Source of the DNA: Thalassovita autumnalis
GTDB lineage: Bacteria; Pseudomonadota; Alphaproteobacteria; Rhodobacterales; Rhodobacteraceae
Direction of reading: 5' to 3'
DNA: 64,000 bases
Assembly (NCBI RefSeq): GCF_001458255.1
Contig: NZ_CYSB01000038.1
Location: forward strand, 124,001 to 188,000
The notes beneath the pieces are model-generated. The model was not told where the DNA came from. It did no database searches and was given only the letters and a program-made list of their open reading frames with translations. Made by a program: the position numbers and the translations under genes. Shown here piece by piece: positions 16,111-24,925 of the stretch. Within the stretch, counting starts at the first letter, position 1. Every line of letters begins with the position of its first letter.

Positions 16111-17727
16111 ATGACGCCAGCTGAAGTTGCCCGCTATGAAGACTTGGAAGATCGCAAACCCGCCTATGCCCTTGTGGGGGAGGTGGATCTGGTGGTGGTG
16201 CGCTGGGATGACAGGGTGTCTGTGTTCTACGGCCGCTGCCTGCATCGCGGCGCGCTGATGGCGGATGGGTTTGTGCGCGGCAAGAACCTGTTTTGCGGCG
16301 TTCACTACTGGGATTACCGGTTGGACGGGGGCGTTTCAGGCTACAACAACGCCGAGGCGCTGCCAGAGTTCAAAGCCTGGGTGGAGGACGGGGTGGTTCG
16401 GGTGGATGCCGATGAAATCGCCGATTGGGCGCGGGCCAATCCACAGCCGTTTAACCGCGATGCCTATCTGGGCCTTTATGCCGATACCGGGCATGGTACG
16501 GCGGAGGAACCGCACAATCAGCTGATCCGACGCTATGCCAAACAGGGGGTGGCCAAAGCCGGGGCGCATGGGCAGACCGCCTCCATGGGGGTGCCGCGGG
16601 ACGCTTTGCCCACTTGGGACGATCTGCAACTGCTGACCGCGCAACTGCACCGGCTGCCCTTGTTGGAGGAGGACCCGGTTGGCACCGATGTGGTGATCGG
16701 GCCAAACGCCGCAAAGCCGTTGCAGTTGGACATACCGCTCTTTGTGTCAGACATGAGTTTCGGCGCCCTGTCGGAGCCTGCGAAACTGGCGCTGGCGGTG
16801 GGGGCTGAAAAAGCCGGGACCGGGATCTGTTCCGGTGAAGGGGGCATGCTGCCGGAAGAGCAGGCCGCGAACAGCCGGTATTTCTATGAACTGGCCTCAG
16901 GGCGGTTCGGGTTTTCCTGGGACAAACTGGCCAAGGTGCAGGCGTTTCATTTCAAAGGCGGGCAGGGGGCCAAAACCGGCACCGGCGGGCACCTGCCGGG
17001 GGCCAAGGTGAAAGGCAAAATTGCCGAGGTGCGCGATCTGCCCGAAGGCACCGCCGCGATTTCACCGCCGCGGTTTCCTGACTGGACCACCCTGCAGCAG
17101 ATCCGCGATTTCGCTGGGGAAGTACGTGAGCGGACCGGCGGTATTCCGATCGGCTACAAACTGTCCGCGCAGCATATTGAGAAGGACATTGATGCCGCGC
17201 TGGAGGTGGGGGTGGATTACATCATTCTGGATGGTCGCGGTGGCGGCACCGGGGCGGCACCGCTGATTTTCCGCGACAATATTTCGGTGCCCACCATCCC
17301 CGCCTTGGCACGGGCGCGACGGCATCTGGATCATCTGGGACGGCGTGATGTGACCTTGGTGATCACCGGCGGATTGCGCACGCCTGCCGATTTTATCAAG
17401 GCGATGGCGTTGGGGGCCGATGCGGTGGCCCTGTCCAATGCGGCGATGCAGGCGATTGGTTGCATCGCCATGCGCGCCTGTCACACCAACAACTGCCCGG
17501 TGGGGATCGCGACCCAGAAACCGGGATTGGTGCAGCGGCTGCAGGTAGAAAAATCTGCCGAGCAGCTGGCCAACTTCTTTGCGGTTTCGGTGCAGTTGAT
17601 GCAGGTGATGGCGCGCGCCTGCGGCCATCATCACCTGTCGGAGTTTACCATGGACGACCTGACGACATGGAAACGCGATATGGCCGCGCTGACCGGTGTG
17701 GCCTACGGCGGGGTTGGCCCTGTTTAG
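16111..17727 (+). CDS. Rieske domain fused to glutamate-synthase-like FMN/Fe-S oxidoreductase
   Basis: A 538-residue two-domain protein. Residues about 1-110 are a Rieske [2Fe-2S] domain with C43-x-H45 and C62-x2-H65, the full ligand set. Residues about 170-538 match the FMN-binding synthase domain of GltB: GICSGEGGMLPEEQ, FHFKGGQGAKTGTGGHLPG, ILDGRGGGTGAAP and ALGADAVALSNAAMQ. The final C451-x5-C457-x4-C462 set would bind a 3Fe-4S cluster. There is no class II glutaminase domain, so it is not a complete glutamate synthase. GGAGGACCTG precedes the ATG. It stands alone between terminators. A redox enzyme in which the Rieske centre feeds FMN is a reasonable model; the substrate is unknown. Confidence 0.85.
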   Translation: MTPAEVARYEDLEDRKPAYALVGEVDLVVVRWDDRVSVFYGRCLHRGALMADGFVRGKNLFCGVHYWDYRLDGGVSGYNNAEALPEFKAWVEDGVVRVDADEIADWARANPQPFNRDAYLGLYADTGHGTAEEPHNQLIRRYAKQGVAKAGAHGQTASMGVPRDALPTWDDLQLLTAQLHRLPLLEEDPVGTDVVIGPNAAKPLQLDIPLFVSDMSFGALSEPAKLALAVGAEKAGTGICSGEGGMLPEEQAANSRYFYELASGRFGFSWDKLAKVQAFHFKGGQGAKTGTGGHLPGAKVKGKIAEVRDLPEGTAAISPPRFPDWTTLQQIRDFAGEVRERTGGIPIGYKLSAQHIEKDIDAALEVGVDYIILDGRGGGTGAAPLIFRDNISVPTIPALARARRHLDHLGRRDVTLVITGGLRTPADFIKAMALGADAVALSNAAMQAIGCIAMRACHTNNCPVGIATQKPGLVQRLQVEKSAEQLANFFAVSVQLMQVMARACGHHHLSEFTMDDLTTWKRDMAALTGVAYGGVGPV

Positions 17728-17750
17728 CGCCAACCCGTTGTTTTAATGTC

Positions 17751-18812
17751 TTAACGCAGACGCTGTTCGGTCTTGGGGTCAAAGAACATCGCCGTGCCTT
17801 CGGCGATGCTCAGCGTGACCGAAGCCCCTGTTGGGATGTCTTCATCGCCGCGGGTTTCCACCACCAGCGCTTCGCCGGTTGGGGTGGTCAGGTAGTCATA
17901 AGCCACCCCGCCCAGACGTTCGCGAATGTCCACAGACAGCGGGCTGTCCCCGGCCGCAACGGCCAGGTGTTGCGGGCGCAGGCCAACAGTGATCTTGGCG
18001 CCATCCGCAGGCAGGGCAACGTCCGTTTCGATCAGCTGATCGCCAAGGGCTGCCACCCGGACCTTGCCTGCCTCAACCACACCTTCGAGGAAGTTCATCG
18101 AGGGGGAGCCGATGAAACCGGCGACGAATTTATTGTCCGGGTTCTGATACAGCTCCATTGGTGAGCCGACCTGTTCGATGTGACCGGCGCGCAGCACCAC
18201 GATCTTGTCGGCCAGCGTCATCGCCTCAACCTGATCGTGGGTCACATAGATCATTGTGGCGCCGATTTCTTTGTGCAGGCGGGCGATTTCCACCCGCATG
18301 TCGACGCGCAATTCAGCATCAAGGTTCGACAGCGGTTCATCGAACAGGAATACCTCGGGGCCGCGGACAATGGCACGGCCGATGGCCACACGCTGACGCT
18401 GACCGCCGGACAGAGCCTTGGGTTTGCGCTGCAGATAGTCGCCCAGCTGCAGGATCTCCGCCGCCTCATCCACCTTGGCTTTGATCTGGTCCTTGGGAAC
18501 TTTGTTCATCTTCAGACCAAAGCCCATGTTCTCCTCCACCGTCATATGCGGGTAGAGCGCGTAGGTCTGAAACACCATCGCCACGCCGCGATCGGCCGGA
18601 TCCGCGCGGGTCACGTCGCGGGCGCCGATCTGGATGGCGCCATCGGTGGTTTCCTCCAGACCTGCGACCATGCGCAGAAGGGTGGATTTGCCACAGCCCG
18701 ACGGGCCGACGAAGACGCAGAACTCGCCGTCTTCGATTTCCAGATCCACACCGTGGATGACCTGCACATCACCGTATTTCTTGACGACTTTGTCGAGCGT
18801 GACACCTGACAT
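17751..18812 (-). CDS. Sugar ABC importer, ATP-binding subunit (UgpC/MalK type)
   Basis: A 353-residue ATPase of the CUT1 sugar-importer class. Walker A GPSGCGKST is at residues 36-44, with the signature LSGGQRQRVAIGRA, Walker B VFLFDEPLSNLD and switch histidine in YVTHDQVEAMTLAD. The C-terminal 110 residues form the regulatory MOBE/TOBE domain usual in MalK. The gene lies 35 bases behind the IclR regulator and is transcribed away from the binding protein and permeases, so the importer's parts are split across a divergent promoter. It probably energises uptake of galactosides. Confidence 0.92.
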   Translation of the reverse strand: MSGVTLDKVVKKYGDVQVIHGVDLEIEDGEFCVFVGPSGCGKSTLLRMVAGLEETTDGAIQIGARDVTRADPADRGVAMVFQTYALYPHMTVEENMGFGLKMNKVPKDQIKAKVDEAAEILQLGDYLQRKPKALSGGQRQRVAIGRAIVRGPEVFLFDEPLSNLDAELRVDMRVEIARLHKEIGATMIYVTHDQVEAMTLADKIVVLRAGHIEQVGSPMELYQNPDNKFVAGFIGSPSMNFLEGVVEAGKVRVAALGDQLIETDVALPADGAKITVGLRPQHLAVAAGDSPLSVDIRERLGGVAYDYLTTPTGEALVVETRGDEDIPTGASVTLSIAEGTAMFFDPKTEQRLR

Positions 18813-18847
18813 GTGAGTATTCCTTCAAGCGAATGGTCGGGCGGATC

Positions 18848-19627
18848 TTAGGACGGGAACTGCCAGGCCGAAGCGGCCGCGCCGATTTGGGTGGTGGTTT
18901 CGATGAGACGTTCCCGGTGGGCCGAGAGCGTCTCGATGGAATTGCGGTTGGTGGAGGAGGCGATGGAGACCGCGCCGATCACTTTGCCCGCATCGGTAAA
19001 GATCGGGGCGGCGATCGAGATGATGCCTTCTTCGTGTTCTTCGCGGTCATAGGCCACACCATCGGCGCGGATCTGATCGAACTCGGCGATCATCGTTTCG
19101 GCATCGGGGTGTGTGGTGGCGGTGTAGCGCATGAAGCTTTGCTGCTTCAGGGCGCGTTCCAGCCGTTCCGGCGTCATGAAGGCAAGGATTGCCTTACCAA
19201 CACCGGTGCAATGGGCCGGGGCAACACGACCTGCCTGGGCAAGCGTGTCAAACCGGTCCGTGGTTTTGCGTTTGTCGACAAACAGAACCTGCCCGTTTTC
19301 CATCTGCGCCAGGTGTATCGTTTCGCCCACTTCTGCGGCCAGCTGATCCAGCAAAGGCTGCGCCAGAGGCGCCAGACTGGATTGCTGCCAGGCGGAATGG
19401 GCCAAGCGCACAAGGCGCAGCCCTAACGAGTAGCACTGCCGGTCTTCGTCGTAAGACAGCATGCCTTGATTCGTCAGGGTCTGCAGAAAACGGTAGAGCG
19501 TGGCCTTGGGGTGGGGGCTGTCCTCCAGCAGTTCAGAAAACCGAACAGGGCGGCCAACTTGGGCCACCGCATCCAAAATTTCCAAAGCTTTTCCGACAGT
19601 TCCGTCGCCCTTAACCGGCTTGTTCAT
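18848..19627 (-). CDS. IclR-family regulator of the galactoside locus
   Basis: A 259-residue IclR-type regulator. The N-terminal winged helix contains VGKALEILDAVAQVGRPVRFSELLE and ATLYRFLQTLTNQGMLSYDEDRQCYSLG; the C-terminal effector domain includes CTGVGKAILAFM and REEHEEGIISIAAPIF. The ATG at 19627 has GGGAGGAG upstream at good spacing; the upstream in-frame methionine adds 21 unconserved residues. It is divergent from the ABC importer and galactose-degradation genes, and IclR-like inverted repeats lie in the shared promoter. Confidence 0.9.
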   Translation of the reverse strand: MNKPVKGDGTVGKALEILDAVAQVGRPVRFSELLEDSPHPKATLYRFLQTLTNQGMLSYDEDRQCYSLGLRLVRLAHSAWQQSSLAPLAQPLLDQLAAEVGETIHLAQMENGQVLFVDKRKTTDRFDTLAQAGRVAPAHCTGVGKAILAFMTPERLERALKQQSFMRYTATTHPDAETMIAEFDQIRADGVAYDREEHEEGIISIAAPIFTDAGKVIGAVSIASSTNRNSIETLSAHRERLIETTTQIGAAASAWQFPS

Positions 19628-19719
19628 CAAGGTCTCCTCCCAGCGACGCAGCCCAAAAGGCAACGAAGCTGTTGACTCGTTTAGCTGCATTAGGCAGAAT
19701 TTTCAATATTTGAGATTAA

Positions 19720-19759
19720 GTTCCACTATTTGGAACAGGTGTCAACTCCATAATTGGAG
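19720..19759. promoter_or_regulatory. Paired IclR-type inverted repeats
   Basis: Two inverted repeats sit between the IclR gene and the binding-protein gene. GTTCCA-CTATT-TGGAAC spans 19720-19736, and CTCCA-TAAT-TGGAG spans 19746-19759. A weaker TCAA-TAT-TTGA lies at 19703-19713. All share the TCCA/TGGA-type core seen in IclR-family operators, and their centres are roughly two helical turns apart. Binding by the adjacent regulator is inferred. Confidence 0.65.
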
Positions 19760-19775
19760 CAACAGGGAGGAAGCC

Positions 19776-21014
19776 ATGTTCCATCACCCCAAGAAACTGG
19801 TCGCGGGTATTCTGGCCTCGACCATGCTGGCAGGTGCATCATTTGCTGGTGAATTGGTTATCAACACCGATACGTCGGACCCGGCGCCCAAAGCCGCCTT
19901 TGAGGCGCTGATCGCGGGCTTTGAGGCAGAAAACCCCGACGTTAAAGTCACCTGGAATCTGTTCGATCACGAAGGGTACAAAACCTCGATCCGTAACTTC
20001 TTGACTGCCGACGCGCCGGATCTGGCCAACTGGTATGCAGGCAACCGGATGCTGCCCTACGTCAACGCTGGCCTGTTTGAGCCGGTAGATGATGTCTGGG
20101 AAGAAAACGGCCTGACCGAATCTCTGGCCTCGGCGCAGGGATCGATGACCATAGACGGCAAAATCTGGGGTGTGCCCTATACCTACTACCAGTGGGGCGT
20201 TTACTACCGCAAAGACATCTTTGAAAACCTCGGCATCGCCGTGCCCACCAACTGGGATGAGTTCAAAGCCGCCGGTAAGACCCTCACCGACAATGGCGTG
20301 ACCCCGATCACCATCGGCACCAAGTATCTGTGGACCGCAGGTGGCGTGTTTGACTACCTGAACCTGCGCACCAACGGTTATGATTTCCACATGGCGCTGA
20401 CCAAAGGTGAGGTCGCCTGGACCGACGAACGTGTGGTCGCCACCATGAACAACTGGAAAGAGCTGATCGATGCTGGCTTCTTCCTGGAAAACCACGCCGC
20501 CTACAGCTGGCAGGAAGCACTGGCACCGATGGTGCAGGGTGATGCGGCCATGTATGTGATGGGCAACTTCGCCGTTGCGCCGCTGAAAGAAGCGGGGCTG
20601 ACCGATGACACGCTGGGCTTCTTCCAGTTCCCAGTCATCAACCCGGATGTGCCGCTGGCAGAAGAAGCGCCCACCGATACCATCCACATCCCGGCCAACG
20701 CCAAAAACAAAGAAGACGCCAAGAAGTTCCTGGCCTACCTGGCCCGTGCAGACGTTCAGACTCAGATCAACGACACCCTGGGTCAGCTGCCGATCAACAA
20801 GGACTCCGAGGTTGGCGACGACAAGTTCCTGCAGGCTGGTTACCAGATGCTGTCCTCGACCACCGGCGGTATCGCCCAGTTCTTTGACCGTGACGCCCCG
20901 GCGGAAATGGCCAAAGCAGGCATGGAAGGCTTCCAGGAATTCATGGTGAAGCCTGAGCGTATGGACAAGATCCTTGAGCGCCTCGAGAAGGTGCGCGGTC
21001 GGGTTTACAAATAA
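19776..21014 (+). CDS. Sugar ABC importer, periplasmic binding protein
   Basis: A 412-residue solute-binding protein of the CUT1 (family 1, MalE-like) type. A standard Sec signal peptide covers about residues 1-24 (KKLVAGILASTMLAGASFA). The mature part shows family features such as AFEALIAGFEAENPDVKVTW, GVPYTYYQWGVYYRKDIFENLGI and MVQGDAAMYVMGNF. There is no lipobox cysteine. GGGAGGAAGCC precedes the ATG at 19776. It heads the divergent operon with two permeases and galactose enzymes, so alpha- or beta-galactosides, or galactosyl-glycerol, are the probable ligands. Confidence 0.92.
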   Translation: MFHHPKKLVAGILASTMLAGASFAGELVINTDTSDPAPKAAFEALIAGFEAENPDVKVTWNLFDHEGYKTSIRNFLTADAPDLANWYAGNRMLPYVNAGLFEPVDDVWEENGLTESLASAQGSMTIDGKIWGVPYTYYQWGVYYRKDIFENLGIAVPTNWDEFKAAGKTLTDNGVTPITIGTKYLWTAGGVFDYLNLRTNGYDFHMALTKGEVAWTDERVVATMNNWKELIDAGFFLENHAAYSWQEALAPMVQGDAAMYVMGNFAVAPLKEAGLTDDTLGFFQFPVINPDVPLAEEAPTDTIHIPANAKNKEDAKKFLAYLARADVQTQINDTLGQLPINKDSEVGDDKFLQAGYQMLSSTTGGIAQFFDRDAPAEMAKAGMEGFQEFMVKPERMDKILERLEKVRGRVYK

Positions 21015-21036
21015 ACCCTTAGGATCGCTGCATTGC

Positions 21037-21065
21037 GCCCCGGGGGATCTGACCCCGGGGCCTTT
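21037..21065 (+). other. Intercistronic hairpin between binding protein and permease
   Basis: A 9-bp GC stem GCCCCGGGG (21037-21045) / CCCCGGGGC (21053-21061) with a 7-base loop, then CTTTG. Only a weak T-run follows. Such structures commonly stabilise the 3' end of binding-protein mRNA and lower permease expression. Confidence 0.55.
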
Positions 21066-21126
21066 GCCCATCCCCTAATGAGAGGCCCCGAACCAACTGG
21101 GGCAGCTTTCAGCAAAGAGGCCAATC

Positions 21127-22014
21127 ATGGGCACATATTGGAAAAAGAACCAGCAACGTCTGGCGCCTTGGCTGTTCCTGGCCCCCGGCATCGCGATGTT
21201 TGCGCTCTATGTGATCATCCCGATCTTTCAATCGATGAACATCAGCTTTTACGAATGGGACGGTCTGGGCGATCGCACCTGGGTCGGCATGAACAACTAT
21301 GTTGAGCTGATGGACGATGAGGCCTTCTATACCTCGCTGAAAAACAACGTGATCTGGCTGGTGCTTTATATGCTGGCGATCCCGGCTGGTCTGTTTGTGG
21401 CGCTGTTCCTCAATCAGACGGTGCGCGGCATCCGGATCTATAAATCGCTTTTCTTCTTCCCCTTCGTGATCAGCCAGGTTGTGGTTGGTCTGGTCTTCTC
21501 GTGGTTTTATGACCCCAGTTTTGGCCTCCTCAATATTGCGCTGATGTCGCTTGGGTTTGAGGCCATTCCAGTGCTGGCGGATGAAACCTGGGTGACCTAT
21601 GGCATTATCGCCGCCGGCCTCTGGCCGCAGACGGCCTATTGCATGATCCTCTACCTCACTGGTCTGAACGCCGTGGATCCCGAACAGATCGAAGCGGCGC
21701 GCCTCGACAATGCCAAGGGTTTGAAAATGCTCTGGTATGTGGTGTTGCCACAGTTGAAGCCCGCGACCTTTATCGCGGTTGTTGTCACCGTGATTGGCGC
21801 GCTGCGGTCGTTTGACCTGGTGTCGATCATGACCGATGGCGGGCCCTGGGGCTCCAGCCGTGTTCTGGCCTTTTACATGTATGAACAGGCCTTTGGTGAA
21901 TATGGCTTCCGCATGGGCTACGGCGCGGCGATCGCTGTGATCCTCTTCCTGATCATGATGGTCTATATCTCGGCCTTCCTGTTCAAAATGTACCGTGATG
22001 AGAAAGGGCGCTAA
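21127..22014 (+). CDS. Sugar ABC importer, permease (MalF/UgpA type)
   Basis: A 295-residue inner-membrane permease with about six spans. The first span starts near residue 13 (APWLFLAPGIAMFALYVIIPIF). The cytoplasmic EAA loop reads EAARLDNAKGLKMLWYVVLPQLKP near residues 192-215 and docks on the ATPase. AGCAAAGAGGCCAATC precedes the start. It is followed after two bases by the second permease. With that protein it forms the channel of a CUT1 importer. Confidence 0.93.
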   Translation: MGTYWKKNQQRLAPWLFLAPGIAMFALYVIIPIFQSMNISFYEWDGLGDRTWVGMNNYVELMDDEAFYTSLKNNVIWLVLYMLAIPAGLFVALFLNQTVRGIRIYKSLFFFPFVISQVVVGLVFSWFYDPSFGLLNIALMSLGFEAIPVLADETWVTYGIIAAGLWPQTAYCMILYLTGLNAVDPEQIEAARLDNAKGLKMLWYVVLPQLKPATFIAVVVTVIGALRSFDLVSIMTDGGPWGSSRVLAFYMYEQAFGEYGFRMGYGAAIAVILFLIMMVYISAFLFKMYRDEKGR

Positions 22015-22016
22015 GG

Positions 22017-22865
22017 ATGTTTCCGACCCCGATTGAGAAAACCTCGCCCGCGTCGCAATGGATCTACAAGGTGGCCCTGCCCATTGCGCTGATCCTGTGG
22101 TTGCTGCCCCTGCTGGCGGTCGCCATGACCTCGGTCCGTTCCGCCGGTGATATCAACGCTGGCAACTACTGGGGCTGGCCCACCAGCTTTAACCTGATGG
22201 CCAACTACACGGCGATCTTTGAAAACACGCCGATTGGCCAATACATCATGAACAGCTTCAAGGTGACGATCCCGACCGTGATCGGCGCTGTGGCCCTCAG
22301 CTGCATGACCGGTTTTGCGCTGGGCGTTTACAAGTTCAAAGCCAACCTTTTGTTGTTCTTCATGTTTGTTGCTGGGAATTTCGTGCCTTTCCAGATCCTG
22401 ATGGTGCCGGTGCGTGACCTGACGCTGAACATGGGGCTGTACAACACCATCTCGGGCCTCGCGCTGTTTCACATCGCGTTCCAGACCGGGTTCTGTACGC
22501 TGTTCATGCGCAACTTCATCAAGGCGCTGCCCTTTGAGTTGATTGAGGCGGCGCGGGTCGAAGGGGTCTCGGAAATCCGCATCTTCTGGTTTGTGGTCAT
22601 TCCGCTGATGCGGCCCGCGATCGCGGCGCTGTCGGTGCTGATCTTTACCTTTATTTGGAATGATTACTTCTGGGCGACGGTGTTGACCCAAGGGGCGGAA
22701 ACCCAACCGATCACCGCCGGTCTCTACTCATTGAACGGTCAGTGGGTCGCGGCGTGGCATTTGGTTTCGGCAGGCTCCATCGTGGCGGCATTGCCCCCCG
22801 TGCTGATGTTCTTCCTGATGCAGAAACACTTCATCGCTGGTCTGACCCTGGGGGCCGTGAAGTGA
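22017..22865 (+). CDS. Sugar ABC importer, permease (MalG/UgpE type)
   Basis: A 282-residue permease with six predicted spans, the first near residues 19-40 (VALPIALILWLLPLLAVAMTSV). The EAA loop is EAARVEGVSEIRIFWFVVIPLMRP. Its TGA overlaps the GTG of the alpha-galactosidase gene (GTGA), tying transport to hydrolysis of the imported sugar. Confidence 0.93.
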   Translation: MFPTPIEKTSPASQWIYKVALPIALILWLLPLLAVAMTSVRSAGDINAGNYWGWPTSFNLMANYTAIFENTPIGQYIMNSFKVTIPTVIGAVALSCMTGFALGVYKFKANLLLFFMFVAGNFVPFQILMVPVRDLTLNMGLYNTISGLALFHIAFQTGFCTLFMRNFIKALPFELIEAARVEGVSEIRIFWFVVIPLMRPAIAALSVLIFTFIWNDYFWATVLTQGAETQPITAGLYSLNGQWVAAWHLVSAGSIVAALPPVLMFFLMQKHFIAGLTLGAVK

Positions 22866-24925
22866 GCGATTTGCACACATGGCGGTTTGACAGCACCGGG
22901 CAAAGCCTGGTGCTGGCGTCAAACGGTGGTGTTCCCATGGTCTGCTACTGGGGGGCACCATTGCCTGCAGATGCAGACCTTGGGGCCATCGCCGCCGCAA
23001 TAACGCCGGATGTCACCGGCGGCATGATGGATGAGATCGCACCGATCACCCTTTGCCCGCTGGCGCGCGATAGTTTTGCGGGCCAACCCGGCCTTGTGGT
23101 CTATCGTGACGGGGCGGAGCTGCATCCGAAGCTGAAACTCACCGCGTCAGATGCGACTGGCATTCAGGTGTCAGATTCCGATCTGGGCCTCAGCCTGCGG
23201 TTTGAGTTTACGGTGGTTGATCAGATGATTTCCACCCGCACTGTTCTGGAGTCTGAGGCGCCGATCACCCTGCATTGGCTGGCAGCACCAGTGATGCCCG
23301 GGCCGCAACTGGCTGAAGAGATGATCGATTTCTCCGGCCGTTGGATTGGGGAATTTCAACAGGTTAAGACCCCGTGGCGTCGGGGTGCCCATCTGCGAGA
23401 GGCACGTGGTGGGCGATCCGGCCATGAACATCCGCCTTTTGCACTGTTCCCGGAAGCCGGATGTCGCAACACTGCGGGCACCAGCTTTGCCATGCATTAC
23501 GGCTGGTCGGGGGGGCATCGTTTGATCGCCGAAGAGCTGCCCGATGGCCGTCGCCAGATCCAATGGGGCCATGCGGCCGGAACCTGTGGCACGGGCACCC
23601 GGTTTGAGACCGCGCCGCTGCTGCTGGCGCGTTCTGACCGTGGGTTCAACGGCACTGCAGTGGCCTTCCAACGCTACATCCGCGACCACCTGGTGGACTG
23701 GCCACACCCCGATCGTCCCCGCCCGGTGCATTACAACTGCTGGGAAGCTATCTACTTCGACCACGATCTTGAGGCCTTGAAAGATATCGCAGCGATCGCT
23801 GCGGATCTGGGTGCAGAACGTTTTGTGCTGGATGACGGCTGGTTTGGCCGCCGCGATGATGACACCTCCAGCTTGGGCGATTGGCAGATTGACCCGCGCA
23901 AATGGCCGGAAGGTTTTGCACCACTGATCGATCATGTGCATGGTCTTGGCATGCGCTTTGGCCTTTGGTTTGAGCCGGAAATGGTCAACCTCAACAGCGA
24001 TCTGGCCCGCGCTCATCCCGACTGGATCCTTGGCCCCGCCGATCAGGTGGAGGGCCGCCAGCAACGGGTTCTGGACATGAGCAATCCGGCGGTGCGTTCA
24101 TATCTGTTTACACAGATGAACGAGGTATTGGCCGCCCATGACATCGACTATGTCAAATGGGATCACAACCGCCTGCTGCCGATCCCCGATGCTGCGCAGT
24201 GCACTTGCACCTATCAGCTGCTGGCAGAGCTGCGCGCGGCCCATCCCGGGGTGGAGTTCGAAAGCTGCGCCTCGGGCGGGGGCCGGATTGACGCAGGCGT
24301 CTTGCAGCATACCCAACGTGTCTGGCTGTCTGACAGCAACGACGCGCTGGAACGTCAGCGGATCCAGCATGATGCTGCGCTGTTCCTGCCGGCTGCAATC
24401 ACCGGCAGCCACGTCGGGCCGCGCCATTGCCATACCTCGTGGCGGGTACTGCCGATGCCTTTGCGCGCCTGGACGGCGGCGCAGCGGCATATGGGTTTCG
24501 AAATGGACCCGCGTGAATTGAGCGCTGAGGAAGCGGCAGTGCTGAAAGAGGTCACCAGTTGGTGGAAGGCCAATCGTGATTGGATGCGCCAGGCCGATAT
24601 CCTGCGTCTGGATCACATCGATCCGGCGGTGATCGCTGAACAGCAGCTGTGCCCGCCAGGCGATCAGTTTGTGGTTTTTGCAGCGCAGGTTGCGGCCTCG
24701 GACCAAATCCTGCCACGCCCGTTGCGCCTGACCCAGCTGACGCCGGACGCGCAATATGAAATCAACCTCCGCACCCGCGATGGCCTGCCGGGCCTGTCGC
24801 GCGGCACCCCCGCCCTGAAGCAGGGTCCGGTGCTGCTCAGCGGACAATACCTCATGTCCCACGGGCTGACGTTGCCCTGGGATTTCCCGGACACGATCCG
24901 GGTCATCGAAGGAAGACGCCTATGA
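22862..24925 (+). CDS. Alpha-galactosidase, GH36
   Basis: A 687-residue cytoplasmic glycosidase that releases terminal alpha-galactose. The GH36 barrel is marked by VLDDGWFGRRDDDTSSLGDW, FGLWFEPEMVNLNSDL, the nucleophile motif VKWDHNR (D434) and ESCASGGGRID, with the acid/base Asp in LSDSND (D491). The GTG at 22862 overlaps the permease stop; in-frame codons further upstream lie inside the permease gene and are excluded. There is no signal peptide, so oligosaccharides must be imported first. Raffinose-type sugars, melibiose, floridoside and digalactosylglycerol are all possible substrates. Confidence 0.92.
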   Translation: MSDLHTWRFDSTGQSLVLASNGGVPMVCYWGAPLPADADLGAIAAAITPDVTGGMMDEIAPITLCPLARDSFAGQPGLVVYRDGAELHPKLKLTASDATGIQVSDSDLGLSLRFEFTVVDQMISTRTVLESEAPITLHWLAAPVMPGPQLAEEMIDFSGRWIGEFQQVKTPWRRGAHLREARGGRSGHEHPPFALFPEAGCRNTAGTSFAMHYGWSGGHRLIAEELPDGRRQIQWGHAAGTCGTGTRFETAPLLLARSDRGFNGTAVAFQRYIRDHLVDWPHPDRPRPVHYNCWEAIYFDHDLEALKDIAAIAADLGAERFVLDDGWFGRRDDDTSSLGDWQIDPRKWPEGFAPLIDHVHGLGMRFGLWFEPEMVNLNSDLARAHPDWILGPADQVEGRQQRVLDMSNPAVRSYLFTQMNEVLAAHDIDYVKWDHNRLLPIPDAAQCTCTYQLLAELRAAHPGVEFESCASGGGRIDAGVLQHTQRVWLSDSNDALERQRIQHDAALFLPAAITGSHVGPRHCHTSWRVLPMPLRAWTAAQRHMGFEMDPRELSAEEAAVLKEVTSWWKANRDWMRQADILRLDHIDPAVIAEQQLCPPGDQFVVFAAQVAASDQILPRPLRLTQLTPDAQYEINLRTRDGLPGLSRGTPALKQGPVLLSGQYLMSHGLTLPWDFPDTIRVIEGRRL

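Noticed and set aside
19500-19775. N-terminal extension of the sugar-binding protein
   Set aside because: It runs through the IclR gene and the operator region; the ATG at 19776 has a strong ribosome binding site and a normal signal peptide.
19839-21071. 410-codon open frame antisense to the sugar-binding protein
   Set aside because: Shadow of a well-supported gene; the translation has no signal peptide, no domain and biased composition.
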